Below are positions 25,801 through 40,231 of a stretch of DNA of 64,000 bases, one piece after another. The stretch covers positions 1 through 64,000 of the forward strand of contig JASANG010000285.1 in assembly GCA_030248215.1 (NCBI GenBank), given 5' to 3'. The notes under the pieces are model-generated. The model searched no databases and was not told the origin of the DNA. It was given only the letters and a program-made list of their open reading frames with translations. Position 1 is the first letter of the stretch. The number at the start of each line of letters is the position of its first letter. This DNA comes from Enoplolaimus lenunculus (taxonomy: Eukaryota > Nematoda > Enoplea > Enoplida > Thoracostomopsidae). Both the position numbers and the translations under genes were made by a program.

Positions 25801-28800
25801 AAAAATATAGCTTAAGTAAATTTTAGTACCAGTTTTATTAAAACGTAAAACTTAAATAAATGGCTGGACAGACTGACTAAACTAGAATTTTAAGTTTTAC
25901 CTAAACTACCGTGTATTTAAGTTTAACATGAATTTAAGTAAACTTATTTTTAGTTTAAGTAACAATTGCAGCCCAGAAATTACGTGTATCTAAGAGTTCG
26001 TTAAGTTTAGCTTAAACTGAAAATACGAAAGATGTTAAATGAGTTTAAGCGTAAACCAACCTGTGTTAGTTTAGTTAATCTACAAAGTTAGTTTAATACT
26101 GCTGGATTACCTTAAGGTTAAATCAAGTTAGTTTAAGCTTTTAAAGCGTAGGTAGAATATGTGCAATATTTGAAGTTCTAGGACGGGTGAGACTTTGTAG
26201 GCAAGAACGGAACCGAAAAATTTGCTAACACCGCTGTTGTGTAATATTTAAAATTTCAAACCAGATTTTAAAAACTTAAAAATTTAAAAAAGTTTTTGCC
26301 AAAATGTTCACAGCATCACTTTTAACGGAGTGTACTAATTTTTTAAGATTACAAGAAAGTTAGTGTTCCCCTGGAAATATATTGGCCGGGATATGCTAAC
26401 GCTTGAGCCCGTACCCTCAGTAAATCTCATTCGAAACGCCTAATAGTTTGTTTAAATTAATTTAATTTAATATGGAATGGGTGACTATTTTTAGATTAAT
26501 TTAAAATTTCAATTTTCCAAAATTCTAGATTCACCTGCTTCATGCTTTCTTTGTCACAATTTGTTATTTTTTAGGTCAAATTGTAAACGTTGATCAATCA
26601 GCCAGTTCAACTGATGGTCAAAATGGTTACATTCAAATGGACGTTCAGTTTAACGGAGTTTTGCCACCACTCGAGTCAGAAGCGAGTTCTAATTTAGTCC
26701 AATTCATGCCAACAACGGAACAATACGTTCACAATGCACCCGGACATTTTACCGGATACGGACGTGGAAATGTGGTTCTGCACAAAGCTCGCCGGATTCC
26801 GTTGTCGTAAGTGAAAGCCATTTGTGTTAAAAATTTAATCCAATGTAGAGAACAGGGGCGGAACAGTTTTACAAGCATATTCCTAAGCCAAGTCTAAGCC
26901 TAAGCCTAAGCCTAAACGTAAGCGTAAGCGAAAGAATGAACATATTCCTAAGCTTAAGCCTAAGCCTAAGGTTGAGCCCAGCATAAAAGTTAGTCTAAAG
27001 CTTAAGCTTACTCTATTCAAGTCCCACAGAAAAACTTTCCGCCCCTGATTTTTACATGGGCCAAAGTTTGAATCTTTTTTTCGCAAAATTTATCTGAATG
27101 ATCTGATTATTGCATCTGAAAAATCATTTTTGTTTGTTACAATTTTTAAAATTTTCAGTTTGTTTGTCGCAATTTTTAAAATATTTTCGATTCGTTTCTC
27201 TCAAATTAATTTTGAAATAATTTTTATTTGTTTCGCTTAGATTTGAAATTTTAACATCAAAAAAGTTTTTCTAAAATTCAATTGCGGCGTATATATAATA
27301 TACACAATGCATTTCACAGTCAGGCCCATGTAAAGATCAGGGGCGGAACGTTTTTCTGTTCGACTGCAACAGGGTAAACTTAAGCTTTAGACATTAGACT
27401 AAATGTATTCTTACGTTTAGGCTAAGGTTTAGGCTTAGGTATAAGCTCATTCTTACACTTAGGCTTTAGGCATAGAAATATGTTTTCACTACTGTAACGG
27501 TCCTGTTCTATACATTGACCAATGCTCAGAAGTACTTATCGCTTAAATATTAACGAAAATTCATTTTACAGATGGCACCATAACGTCACGTTCTACCCAC
27601 CAGACTCAGAATCGCACGGGGGATCAACTCAAACTCCGTCGCAAATTATAGAAGTCATCCCCTTAAACATCAACTATGGTACGGTTCCTGATTTGCTAGA
27701 CAGCGGCAACGTTTACCAGCATCGATACGAATCTAAAGTTGTATCCACATCGTCTTATTGTCCACGTGGATTTATCAAAGATAAATCGGGACTGTATTGC
27801 GAAGGTATGTCGGTGAAGGGGGGGCGGGCGGATGAATGGATCTTTGTGACCCCTGTGAATATATCGTCCAACAGGTAATGGAGGTACGTTTTCATGTTTT
27901 ATTAATTTTTGCTGTTATTCAAATGGGTTGTGTTTATAAAAACTAAGCAAGTCAATGTGTTGAAATTTCAAGAAATAGTACAATTTCAGTCTTGGTTCTT
28001 GTACACTTTCCACTGACATTTAAAGTTAAGATTTAGGCTTCTGCTCAGACTAAGGCTGAGATCATTGTTTTGTGGAATTAAATGTTTAAATTTGTCTAAT
28101 AATTAAATTTTAAATTTGTGTAATAATTAAATTATTAAATTTGTCCAATGATTAAATTTTTAAATTTGTCCAATAATAAAATTTTAAATTTGTGTAATAA
28201 TTGAATTATTAAATTTGTCCAATGATTAAATTTTTAAATTTGTCCAATAATAAAATTTTACCTTGTGTAATAATTGAATTATTAAATTTGTCTAATGATT
28301 AAATTTTTAAATTTGTCCAATAATAAAATTTTAAATTTGTGTAATAATTAAATTATTAAATATGTCCAATGATTAAATTTTTAAATTTGTCCAATGATTA
28401 AATTTTAAATTTGTGTAATAATTGAATTATTAAATTTGTCCAATGATTAAATTTTTAAATTTGTCCAATAATAAAATTTTTTAATTTGTGAAATAGAATT
28501 AAATTTTTCAAATAATTTAACTTTTTAACTAATTTAAAAAATTATCAAATAATATAAATGTTTTCAGATTTGTGTAATAAATTATTAAATTTTGTCCAAT
28601 GATTACATTTTTTACATTTGTCCAATAATTAAATTTTTAAATTTGTCAAAAAATATAATTTTTTATTTTGTGCAATAAAATTAAATTTTTCAATTATCAA
28701 ATAATATAAATGTTTTCAATAATTTTTTTCAAACAGTTAACATTTTTAAAACAATTTTAGACCTTAACGAATGCCGGACGCATCGTGACACTTGCACGGC

Positions 28801-31800
28801 AGGTCAAGTGTGCGAAAATACACCGGGTTCGTTTCGTTGTACTGGCTCATGCCCTCGCGGGTTTTACATGGCAACCAATGGTACTTGTGTCGGTAAGATC
28901 AAAAGACCGTTTTTTCTCATATATACATACGTGTTCGGAACCCTGTGTTTCAGAAGTTCAATAACGGAGACCGGCGGGTGGGGATTACCGTCCTGCAGGG
29001 TTCCAACAGGAACTAAGTTTTGCCGGAACAGGAACAGGAATTGAATTTTTTTGCAGGAACAGGAACAGGAACAGGAACCGGAATTTTAAATAAGTTTTAT
29101 CGCCGAATTACTGTTGAACTTTTCAGAAAACTTTGCCAAAAAACGACTTAAGCGAATTTTGAACTATTTTCTGCGAACAGAAACAGTTTATTAAAAAATT
29201 GAAGTACTTGGAAAAATACTCATGTCCGAAATAACAATTTTTAAAGACAAAGTTTCCGATGTTCAAATGATTAGGCATAATTTGAGACAAAACCGTAAAA
29301 ATTAGGGTTCCTGCATCTTTAAATGCAGGAACACGAAACAGGAATAGGAATTGAATTTTTGCAGGAATTCTGGTCGGAACAGGAATTCCGGTTGAACCTT
29401 GCCGTCCTGTTATGCTTATCTTGGCGCCTCACCTTGCTACCCCTTTATATATGTCTATCTTTTTACTTACCATTCCTGGTTACGGGCCTTTGGTTGTTAG
29501 GTTCTAAGCGTTAGAATTTAAATTCGCAGATTAGGCATCACATACAATCTCTTGCGTATGCTACTAATTCATAGCAACGCCTCGTCCGGAAGACTGTGTC
29601 GCCCGTTATTTCGTCGACCTTGGCAACTTGTCGCCATGACATCACGTCGACTCCGACAATTTGTCACCCGCTTAACCCTCAGCCAAAGGATACCTATGAC
29701 GTTATATTGACGGAGTGACGTGATGTCAGATGACGAATTGCTTGGCTACGACATGTACGGGGACGAATTGTCAGGTGACAACATTACGCGAGCTTAGCAT
29801 GGCAATCACTGTCGGTATATGTGTACGGAAAGTGTATGCCAAAGCTTTGATTGACCATACATGCGCACATATACCGGAATATGAAGTTGTTGCAATTGGT
29901 CACATGATGTAGTGTGGTAGCATGCTTGATTCCAGTGCAAGAGGGTCGAGGTTTGATTCCCAGCGTGGCATTTAACTTTGAGCAAAATTTTGAATAGGGG
30001 TCTTGCAGACCGTGTAGTTCCAACACGCATGAAAAATTGTATTAGAAATAAATTTTTACCATAATTTTTTCCCAACTGGGTTAACTTCGTTTTTTGGCTT
30101 CTTAGATATATTATTAACATAACGCTTATTTAGGACTTTAGCAATTTCTATTTATGCTTGCAAAATAACAACAAAAACGTATATTTATTCTCATTATTTT
30201 TTAAGGAATAAAGTAGTCTAAATTTAATGTTCCAGCAGTGGCGGGCCCATAATCTTAGTACCCTATGCAAGCATAGTTCCCCTGTCCGGTTAAAACTTAA
30301 AATTGCAAAAATTTTGTAAGAAAAACTCAAATGGTTGGACCAACTAACTAAACTAGAATTTTACGGTTTACTTAAACTACCGTGTTTTGTAAAATTTTAT
30401 ATGAGTTTAAGCGTAAACCTACCTGTTAGTTCAGTTAATATAGAAAAGTAGTTTAATATTGCTGGATTAGCTTGAACTTAAATCAAGTTAGTTTAAGCTT
30501 TTAGAGAGCACAGGTTGTAGTAAACATAACTGTTGTACCCTTCTAAATATATATCTTATACTTTAATTTGACTGTTTTTCTTACCATTTATCGATATTTA
30601 CTCTTTATATATGCAACACCTTTAGTTTATCCTAACAAGTATATATTATATTGATAGCTTAAACCTAAATCTAAACCTAAGCCTAAATATAAGCCTAAGC
30701 TTAGTATTTATGTTTCAGCAAAAATATCAGCGTGAACCTAACCTTAAACTGGTATTCAAACCTATTGCGAAATTGAACCTAACCTATAAACCTAGGCCTA
30801 AGCCTAACCTATATTAGGCAACCCACCTCTATTTCGTCTCAGGTATGTGTAAACTAAAAACCATAGCAACTTTTGCTTAGCCTTTTAGATTTTTCAATTT
30901 CTATTTTTTATTTTTTATTCTATTTTTTTATTTTTTCCAATTTCGAATTTTTAAATTCTTTCTAATTTCTATGTTTAAAATTTTTCTAACTTCTATTTTT
31001 TTATTTTTGCCATTTTCTATTTTTAAATTTTTCTAATTACTATTTTTTAATTTCTGCTAAATTTCTATTTTCTAATTTTTAATTTTTGTAATTTCTGTTT
31101 TTTAATTTTATTTTAATATCAGTTATTTTTTTCTAATTTCTATTTTTTAAATTGTTTTCTAGTTTCAATTTTTAATGTTTTCTTCTAATTAAATTTGTCT
31201 CGCGTTTCAGATATAAACGAATGCCGCACACTCGCCCATCTGTGTCCGTACGGTTGCATTAATATCTTCCGGGGCTTTTTGTGCCGATGCGCTCCACCGG
31301 AAATGGGTCACAATCGCCGACAACAAAGCCTAAGGGTCGGGCATGACCCCCCTCAGGGGTTCACATATCCCTTAAATATGCGATGTATTGGTAAATGATT
31401 GCGTTGTATTTCTATGCCGTGTCTTGAACGCCTATTTGTTCCAGATAAAAGCTGATCCAATTCTAACCAATGATTGCTTTCCAGAACAGACCGAACCGCT
31501 GAAGTAAAATTATTCTTTCAGCCAATCATATTGTAACAAAATCAGGTTATTTTACGTATCCAATCAAATTCAATTTTTTGCCTGTTGCCAACTGGAAAAA
31601 AATGGTAGTTTAGGACACGAATCAGGTTATTTTACGTATCCAATCAAATTCAATTTTGCCTGTTGCCAACTGGAACAAAATGGTAGTTTAGGACACGACA
31701 TATATCTGCACTAAATAATAGTGCTGAACCCTTTCTCGCATGAATATTTTCAATTATATTTCAATCTGAGATTCAATTTTAAACTGGGATTTGAACTCTA

Positions 31801-34800
31801 GACGCTCGGATGAACAGAGTTTGCCATCTCCAGCACAGGTTGACTGCTATTTTGACGCTCGAGTCCGAAGGATCTGTCACGTCTTCTTGAGATTTTGTAC
31901 CGCTCATACGCGTAATAAAAGAAACGCTGCGAATTTAAGCTTTTTATAGCTGAGCGAAGTTACCCACTGAAAATTTGCGTCTCAAAAACTTGTAAGTCAG
32001 TATGATGTTAGCGAAGTTTAGGTGGCTGGAGTAACCGCTAAGCACACGAGATGTTATAGTTATTGTTAGCCGTTATCCCGACAAAATTAAAAGGTTTCGA
32101 AAAATCACAAGTTAGGCTCGAACACAACCCACTCTCTAAAAACTTAAACTTAAATAATAGCTTAACTAAGCTTCTGCAACTTGCACTTGCAAGCTTTGTC
32201 AAAAATTCCGTTCGAAAAACTTGCAGCTGTAAATAATTCATTAAAAATCATGGGTAGGAACTTAGTTGAAATGTGTGAATAACCATGTAAGTTCATTAAC
32301 AAGGATGTGCAACTGGGTAAATTCTGTTGATTAAAGAATGTACCCGGCACGCGTTGCGTTTTTGGCCTACCCTCTCTTGTTTAGAGGGTCTGTATGCAGG
32401 TTTATATCGTAGTATGCTAGGAGCAAATTGCAACCCCCCACCCTTGTTTAAGGGTGGGGTAGGTGTACTGAAGCATACTGTTAATCTCTTGCTTAAACCC
32501 CCCTCCCCTGATTGAGGGGGTGTCGAACAAAAATGCAACGCGTGTTGGTACATTCTTTAATACAGAGAATGTACCCAGTTGCACACTCTTCTTATAAAGA
32601 GTGATAATCCACTGTTGGTTTAAGTAAAGCTCAAATGGCTGGACGGACTAACTAAACTAGAATTTTAAGTTTTACTTAGACTAACATGTTTTTAAGTTTA
32701 ACACGAGTTCAAGTAAACTTATTTTTGATTTAAGTAACCAATCCAGCTCAGAAATTATGTCTATCTGACAGTTCACTAAGCTTAGCTTAAACCAAAAGTA
32801 CGTAAGATTTTAAATTAGTTTAAGAGTAAACCAACCTGTTAGTTTAATCTAGAAAATTAGTTTAATACTGCTGGATTAGCTTAAGCTTAGTTCAAGTTAG
32901 TTTAAGCTTTTAGAGAACACAACGCGCGCTGGCACATTTTATTCTACGCCAAATTTAAACCCAGTGAAAAGTCTGAACGTGGCGCTAGGCTTATCTTGAG
33001 GCGCCGTCGATCGCCGTTCGTCAGCATACGGCATCGTACGGGAGTAATTCGCGTAGGATACCGCACGGTGACGGACGGCGCCGGACGTCATCAAAATTAT
33101 AGCACCATCGTAAACGTAAAGCTACTGTCTAAAAGCTTAAACTAACTTGATTTAAGCTTAAGCTAATCCGCCAGTATTAAACTAACTTTCAAGATTAAGT
33201 AAGCTAACTGGTAGGTTTACGCTTAAACTCATTTAAAATGTTACTTATTTTCAGTTTAAGCTAAACTTAATGAACTCTTAAATACACTGCTGGACTTGTT
33301 ACTTAATCTGAAAATAAGTTTACTTAATCTCGTGTTAAACTTAAAAACGCGTTAGTTTAAGTAAAACTAACAATTCTAGTTTAGTTAGTCCGTCCGGACA
33401 TTTAAGTTTTACTTAAACTGATATTCAAGTTTAGTTAAGCTATAGTTTAAGCTTAAGTTTTTAGAGAGTAGAGCGTGTCAGTGGGTTAAAAGATTGCGAG
33501 TTTTTGTCTGTAACTTGTTTGTTTTTACTAATATTTTTTCATTATTATATGTTTTATTTCATCGCATGAACAGTTTTTAAAGCAAATTGAGTTAAATGTC
33601 ATGTATTCTCAAATGTGTGTAGCATCTATCACCAGTTAGCGAAACGTTTTCGTATGAGACATATTCAGTATATATTACAAGCTGAAAAAAATCAAATTTA
33701 CCACATATAAAATTTATGTTTAATTTCCCTGGCGTAACTGTAGCTAATTCCAATTTTCTTTTCCGTACAAAAACTTCATCACTGCAACCAATCGAATTTC
33801 TCAAAAATTCAAATTCGGGCATGAAACGATAGTCATCGAAGATTATCGCGTCTAAGTTTCAGTATTCAGTATCTTGAAAAAATGTACTAAAATTTGAAAT
33901 TTGAATTTTTGAAAAAAATGATTTCAGATGTTGACGAATGTTCGTTTGGACTATCGCAGTGTCGCGCCGATGAAAAATGTATCAATGAAATCGGAGGTCA
34001 CCGATGCCAACCCAAATACGCGACTGTGGGTCAACTGACACGAGTGAATGAGTGTCGAGAAGGATTTCAACAAAACGGAAGGAGCCACTGTGTTGGTAAG
34101 TCGAAGTCGTGCCGATGTACATGCTCTTCAAGCCAGGGGGGTCCGTAGAAATCCTTGAACTGACGGTCACGTGGAATTATTCTTAAAGATTGCATGCATC
34201 CATGAATGTCCAATCACTACGCTACATAATACTGTAAAATAAATCGACGGTCTACCAGTCAGATGTGGTCCGCGCCACCTTTTGTTTGACCCCCGTGCGA
34301 ATATTTCGAGCCCATTTTTTTCAATGAGACTGTTTTACTTGCGATACAACGTTTCAAAAATATTTTCATTTTCTTTTTTTAGATATCAACGAATGTGAAA
34401 CTGGTAACGCGTGTTTGCCAGACCAAACGTGTCAAAATACAGTTGGCTCGTATATTTGCCTGTGCGATGATGGATTCGAAGCTGTTGGGCACCGTATGCA
34501 TTGTCAAGGTAAGCCAAAATTACATTTATTTATTAATTTGTGTGTTATGAGGTCTTGTTTCTTAACTATTCGAATCAAACCTTTTTCTAGTAATTTTAGT
34601 TTCTTTCCTAATATTTCTAATTTTGTTCTATTCTTTTCTGGTTTAGTCTTCAAATTTCATTTTCAGTATTTTGAACTTATTCCAGCATCTGTGTGGAATC
34701 GTCGTGAAAAAGAGCTTACTGAGGGGGGTCAGCCAATCCTTAGAAAATTATGTTCCCATAGAAAAAATGTAGACTCGACGTTACTGTGAAATCCATGAAT

Positions 34801-37800
34801 ATAGTGATTTAAAAATGCGACTGACGTAGCACAGGTTCAACAATAGATCCAGCCAGGGGGTGCATCCAAGCCGTCTTCAAGGACGGATCCAGAGAGGGGA
34901 ATCCCGGGATCGATTCCCCCCAGACCCAACGAAATTAATTTTTTGCGTTTGGATACAGAGATCGCACCTGCATTTTCACTCCTGAGTTTTTATTAGGGTT
35001 TTTACTATTTTTGGCTGTGTATTACCTGTAATTTTTATATTTTCTCTTGTATTTTTCATTTTTGTTCTACTTTATGAAAAACTTTGCTAATATAAACATT
35101 TATTTTGAACTTTTAAGTAAGCTAATAAATTTTGTATCAATGGCTGCCTAAGCCTTAGCCTAAGCCAGAATTAGTAATTTTAGTTAATTAAACCTAACCA
35201 TTTAAAATTAGGTTTTATTGTCACGAAATTGCTCAACAGTGCAAAACGACCAAACGGTGAGGTTGATAGCAAAAATAAAAAATATCTTAAAATATTAATT
35301 GACAACAATTAAACGGGATATTACTGACATTATTTAACTTGGATATATGTTATCTATATACAGCATGCCGTTTTTATCACAGTATTCGCCATATTGTCCT
35401 TTATACCCTTGGTCCATATATACGCTTAGGTTTAGGCTTCAGTTTAGGTTTACAAAAAAGTTTACCTTTGCCTAAACATTCCTGTCTAAGCCAGAGTTCA
35501 AGGCTAAACAATAATTTTGAATGTGGGGGTATGTGTATTAGGGTTGATAAATTTTAGGGTCAATTTGCCTTGCTGTATTTCCTAAGCCTGCGGTTATTTT
35601 CCGGCTATTAGGTACTTACTTTTTGCAAATTCTAAACTGTTCTTTATCTCGAATGTTCTTTGAATGATAAAGTTGGCCAATGTCACTTCTGGGGTCGTAA
35701 CTGAAAATTAAGCATATTCCTTAGCCTAAGCGCTAAATAAAGTGTAATCTGTGCAGGGCCGGAGCAGTGGTATAAGCATATTCCTAAGCCTAAGCCAAAG
35801 CCTAAGCCTAAGCGTATGGATGAGCCTATTCCTAAGCGTAAGCCTAAGCCTAAACCTAAGCGTATGGATTAGCCTATTCCTAAGCCTAAGCCTAAGCCTA
35901 AACCTAAGCGTATAAATTAGCCTATTCCTAAGCCTAAGCCTAAGCCTAAGCCTAAACCTAAGCGTATGGATGAGCCTATTCCTAAGCCTAAGCCTAAGCC
36001 TAAACCAAAGGGTATGGATTAGCCTATTCCTAAGCCTAAGCATAAGCCTAAGCCTAAGCCTAAGCGTATGAATGAGCCTATTCCTAAGCCTAAGCCTAAG
36101 CCTAAGCCTAAGCGTTTGGATGAGCCTATTCCTAAGCCTAAGCCTAAGCGTATGGATGAGCATATTCCTAAGCCTAAGCCTATGCCTAAGCGTATGGATG
36201 AGCCTATTCCTAAGCCTAAGCCTAAGCCTAAACCAAAGCGTATGGATTAGCGTATTCCTAAGCCTAAGCCTAAGCCTAAGCGTTTGGATTAGTCTATTCC
36301 TAAGCCTAAGCCTAAGCCTAAGCCTAAGCCTAAGCCTAAGCCTAAGCGTATGGATGTGGCTATTCCTAAACCTGAGCCTAAGCCTAAGCCTAAGTAAAAA
36401 TATCAGTCTAAAGCTTAAACAGACTCTATTATAGCCCTTCTGCAAAACGATCCGGTTCTGTTCTATACATGGGCCGAGTCTTTTATTCCAACAGGTCCTG
36501 GTAGCTATAAGTTACATGTTCAGTAGAATTTCTGTAAGGTTAACAAAGAATAGACACTTTTAACGAACTTTTTTGCTCTGCATTGAAATTATACTCTCCT
36601 TCCAGGAAAGAAAATCTTGCTTATACACCTGATTGTTTTAAGCCCTATTCACAAGTGCAAATTTTGCTGCGAGAACATGCCACTGCAACTTGCAAGCTTT
36701 GTCAAAAAATTCCGTTCGAAAAATTTGCAGCTGTAAATAATTCATTAAAATCATGGGTAGAAACTTAGTTGAAATGTGTGAATAACCATGTATGTTCATT
36801 GGCTTTATTGCAGCCGTTTTCTTAATGGCTGATGAAAAAATGCAAGTTCTGTATGCAATTTGTAGCTGCAAGTTCTTGTAACAAAAACTTGTACGTGTGG
36901 ATACATTGTAAACAATGGTGAGTCAAATTGACTCTCTCGGAAAAAAGCTTTTCCTGACTACCCAAACTGAGGAGTCAAATTCGACTCCACCAGAGTCAAA
37001 CGTGCGACATAGTGAATCGAATTTGACTCTGGTGGAGTCGAATTTGACTCAGTTTGTGTAGTCAAGAAAAGCCTATTTCCGAGACAGTCAATTTGACTCC
37101 CCATTTTTTGCAGTGTAGGGTTTAATGCTATTTCATAGAATATCAAGAATTGCAACAATTTGCACTTTATTATTATATATAACTGCATGCTTATGCAATA
37201 CATACGGCCTTAGCATGATTTGTTTGATTCGGTATTCCAGTATATCCTGTTGGCAGAACTAGTAACATACCATAATATAAAAATAACCAGACAAAATTGT
37301 CTAGAAATTTCAAAACGCTATCTTTCTTAAATTTGCAAGACTAAAATATCTGAAATATCAGACATTAATTGCCTTACAAACCTTCAAAATTTGTGTCTGA
37401 AAGGTTTAAAACATTCATTTCTTAGATATATTCAAGAAATTACTACTGCCAATTTATGACATAAATTTCATTCTTTCAAGAAATATCTGTCTTATATTCA
37501 AGAAATAATTTTCTGATTATACTGTATGTAAAACGAGTTGTTTCGTTTATTATATTAAAAGTGTTTGCCATGAGCGTAGTCTCCTCCAATCTAAGTTTAC
37601 GTATTAATCGTATCTCAGGTTGTAAAAGTTGGGAATTGGGTTGCGGCTTGTTTCCATTTTTGGAGCCGACAACCCAGGGCAAAAATTTTTCTGACTTGTT
37701 TTGAAAATCGGCAAAACTTAGTCGGATGTTTTAGAAATATCTGTCTTAATAAAGCTTTAAACTGCAGAGTTTTAAGTCTTATTTTCAGATCCATATTTCT

Positions 37801-40199
37801 AAACATTTTCAGAAATAAGTCTGCAATTTGAGATATATGTTTGGAGTTTGGGCCCATGTAAACATCAGGGGCGGAACATTTTTCTGTGATACTAGAAAAG
37901 AGTACGCTTAAGCTTTAGACTATTTTTTGCTTTGCTTAGGCTTAGGCTCAAGCTTAGGCTTAGGAATATGCTCATTCATACGGTTAGGCTTAGACTTAGG
38001 CTTAGGCTGATGCTTAGGAATATGCTTATAATACTTTTCCGCTCCTGCTCTTTACATTGGCCGGAGTTTGTAATAAGACGTAATTGTCTAAAATTTCACA
38101 CCATATTTCTTGAATATAAGACAATTTTTGTGGTCTGCAGAGCCATATACTAGAACGGCAGTGGCGTACCCCTTAATTTGAATTGGTATTCACATACCCT
38201 AAATGATAACTCAATAAGGCTGTGAATCTGCTTGATAAAGATGTATTTAGTTTGGAGGCACGTGCCCTGGCCCTTCTGGCCCTTAAGGACGATATCAATG
38301 TGTTCACTATTGTAAAATGCTAACCTTCCATATCCACGAAATGCTACCGCGAATAATACATATGATTAAACGCAACAATTTTAAAAAACCTGTAATTTTC
38401 TATAAGAAATAGGTGTTCATGATACGATAAATATATGTCGTGCCCGAAACAACTATTTGTTCCAATTGGCATCTTCAAAATCTAAAAACCAATAGTGGCT
38501 CAAGATAGCGTAAACAAGCAGTTAGAAAGCAAAACTGATTTTGATTGGAGGATTGAGTGGTACAAGGAAAAATCACAACCAATCAAAATCAACCCTTTGA
38601 CTGGCTATTATTTCGACGTTGATCCAGCAGTATGTTGGACCGCTTACCTAAACGCATTTTTAAAGCTCAAAATATATACAACAGGTCATCAGGTTTACAA
38701 GGTGAATGGATGTGTATGGGAGTCTTCACGCATAGTCGCTGTTCACCCGTAATCACAAATCGAAGCATACAAAGTGAGACGGAAAACAACCAATCAAAAT
38801 CAGTTTGCATTCCAGCTGTTAAAGCTGCTCTGAACAATAATTGGCGGTTTGAACCGTTTCAGTTGCGAACTGGGGCAAACAGGTGTTGAGTAGGGCACGA
38901 CTTATGTACTATTGGGTGCATGAAAATTGTTTTTTATTCGTTTATATATCAGATATCGACGAATGCATGCATGTCCCACCGGTTTGCGATTATGGCTGTC
39001 ACAATATCCCTGGGTCGTTTCGTTGCTTTTGTGCCCCTGATTCGATATTAGCAGACGACGGACGCAGTTGTTATAGACGTCTAGACTTGATGAGTCATCG
39101 TAGGACAAGTATGACGCATTTTTTGTTTTACTAGAAAGATTCTGCCTTTCACGAAAATTATGCTGTGGAAAATGGTTATCTATATTATTAAAGCTAGAAC
39201 GCTCCACATACGTATTTTCCAGCTGTTGCAGTGATTATATCATAAAACAACATATATATGCAAATTAGAACACATTCTTAACAATTTTTATGAAGAATAT
39301 TTTAGGGTTGCAAATTTGCAACCACGTTGACTAGTAGTTATAAAAGACAGAATGTGGATATATTTTCGATAGAGATTTTTGGAAAGATTGAGAAAAGTGG
39401 GTCCTACTAATATGCTTACCTTTACTACCCTCTGGGAGACGTCATTCTCTAACAATTCCAATAAATTTAATACTAGAAGCCCAGGTTTACGTCACGGGTG
39501 ATTCAAGAAGATCCATGGGTCAGATCATCGCCTGAGCGACGCAAAGATAACATTTTACATCGAGATTTGATGCTAAAATTGTGTCTGGCTTCTTGGTCGC
39601 TTCGCTTGCAAGGTTTTTGTCACTATTTCACCACTGTTGACCTCGTGGTTGCCATATAGTATATTTTTCTTGGCCCATGTATACACAGGGCCGCAACAGT
39701 AGTATTAGCATATTCCTAAGCCTAATCCTAAATTTAAGCAAAAAAATAGTCTAAAGCTTAAAATGACTCTATCATAGCGCATCCGGAAAACGATCCGGTC
39801 CTTGTCGACACATGAGCCTTCGTTTATCTCTCAGACGAACGTAAATACTCGGAGCTAAAATATTACATACGGCAATTAAAGAACGCAAATGACCTCAGCA
39901 ACGATTAATTTTTACTTTATTCCTAAATTATGTAACTTTAAAGCTATTTTTCAAAGATCGCATGTTAACAAATTTTTGAACTTTGACCTGAAGCTGTGAA
40001 TGAATTCTGAAGGCGAGTTTATCCCATTGGTTCAACATAACATTTGCTATTTTTGCTGACATTGTCAGTTTCAGGGGGTGTCCTCATGGCGTGTAACCCC
40101 ACTCATCGAAACTCTGGATCCGCCGTAGCTTTTATATCGCGTCCTGTTTGCAGGCCACTCGTGAAAGTCGAACATAAGAAATATTTACCTGGGCTTTTG

Positions 40200-40231
<32 letters not shown>

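Noticed and set aside
35726-36445. A 239-residue frame of Leu/Arg repeats and frames of Lys/Pro or Ser/Leu repeats on the other strand
   Set aside because: They come from the CCTAAG hexamer array, whose length is a multiple of three. Similar frames occur in every TTAGGC element.
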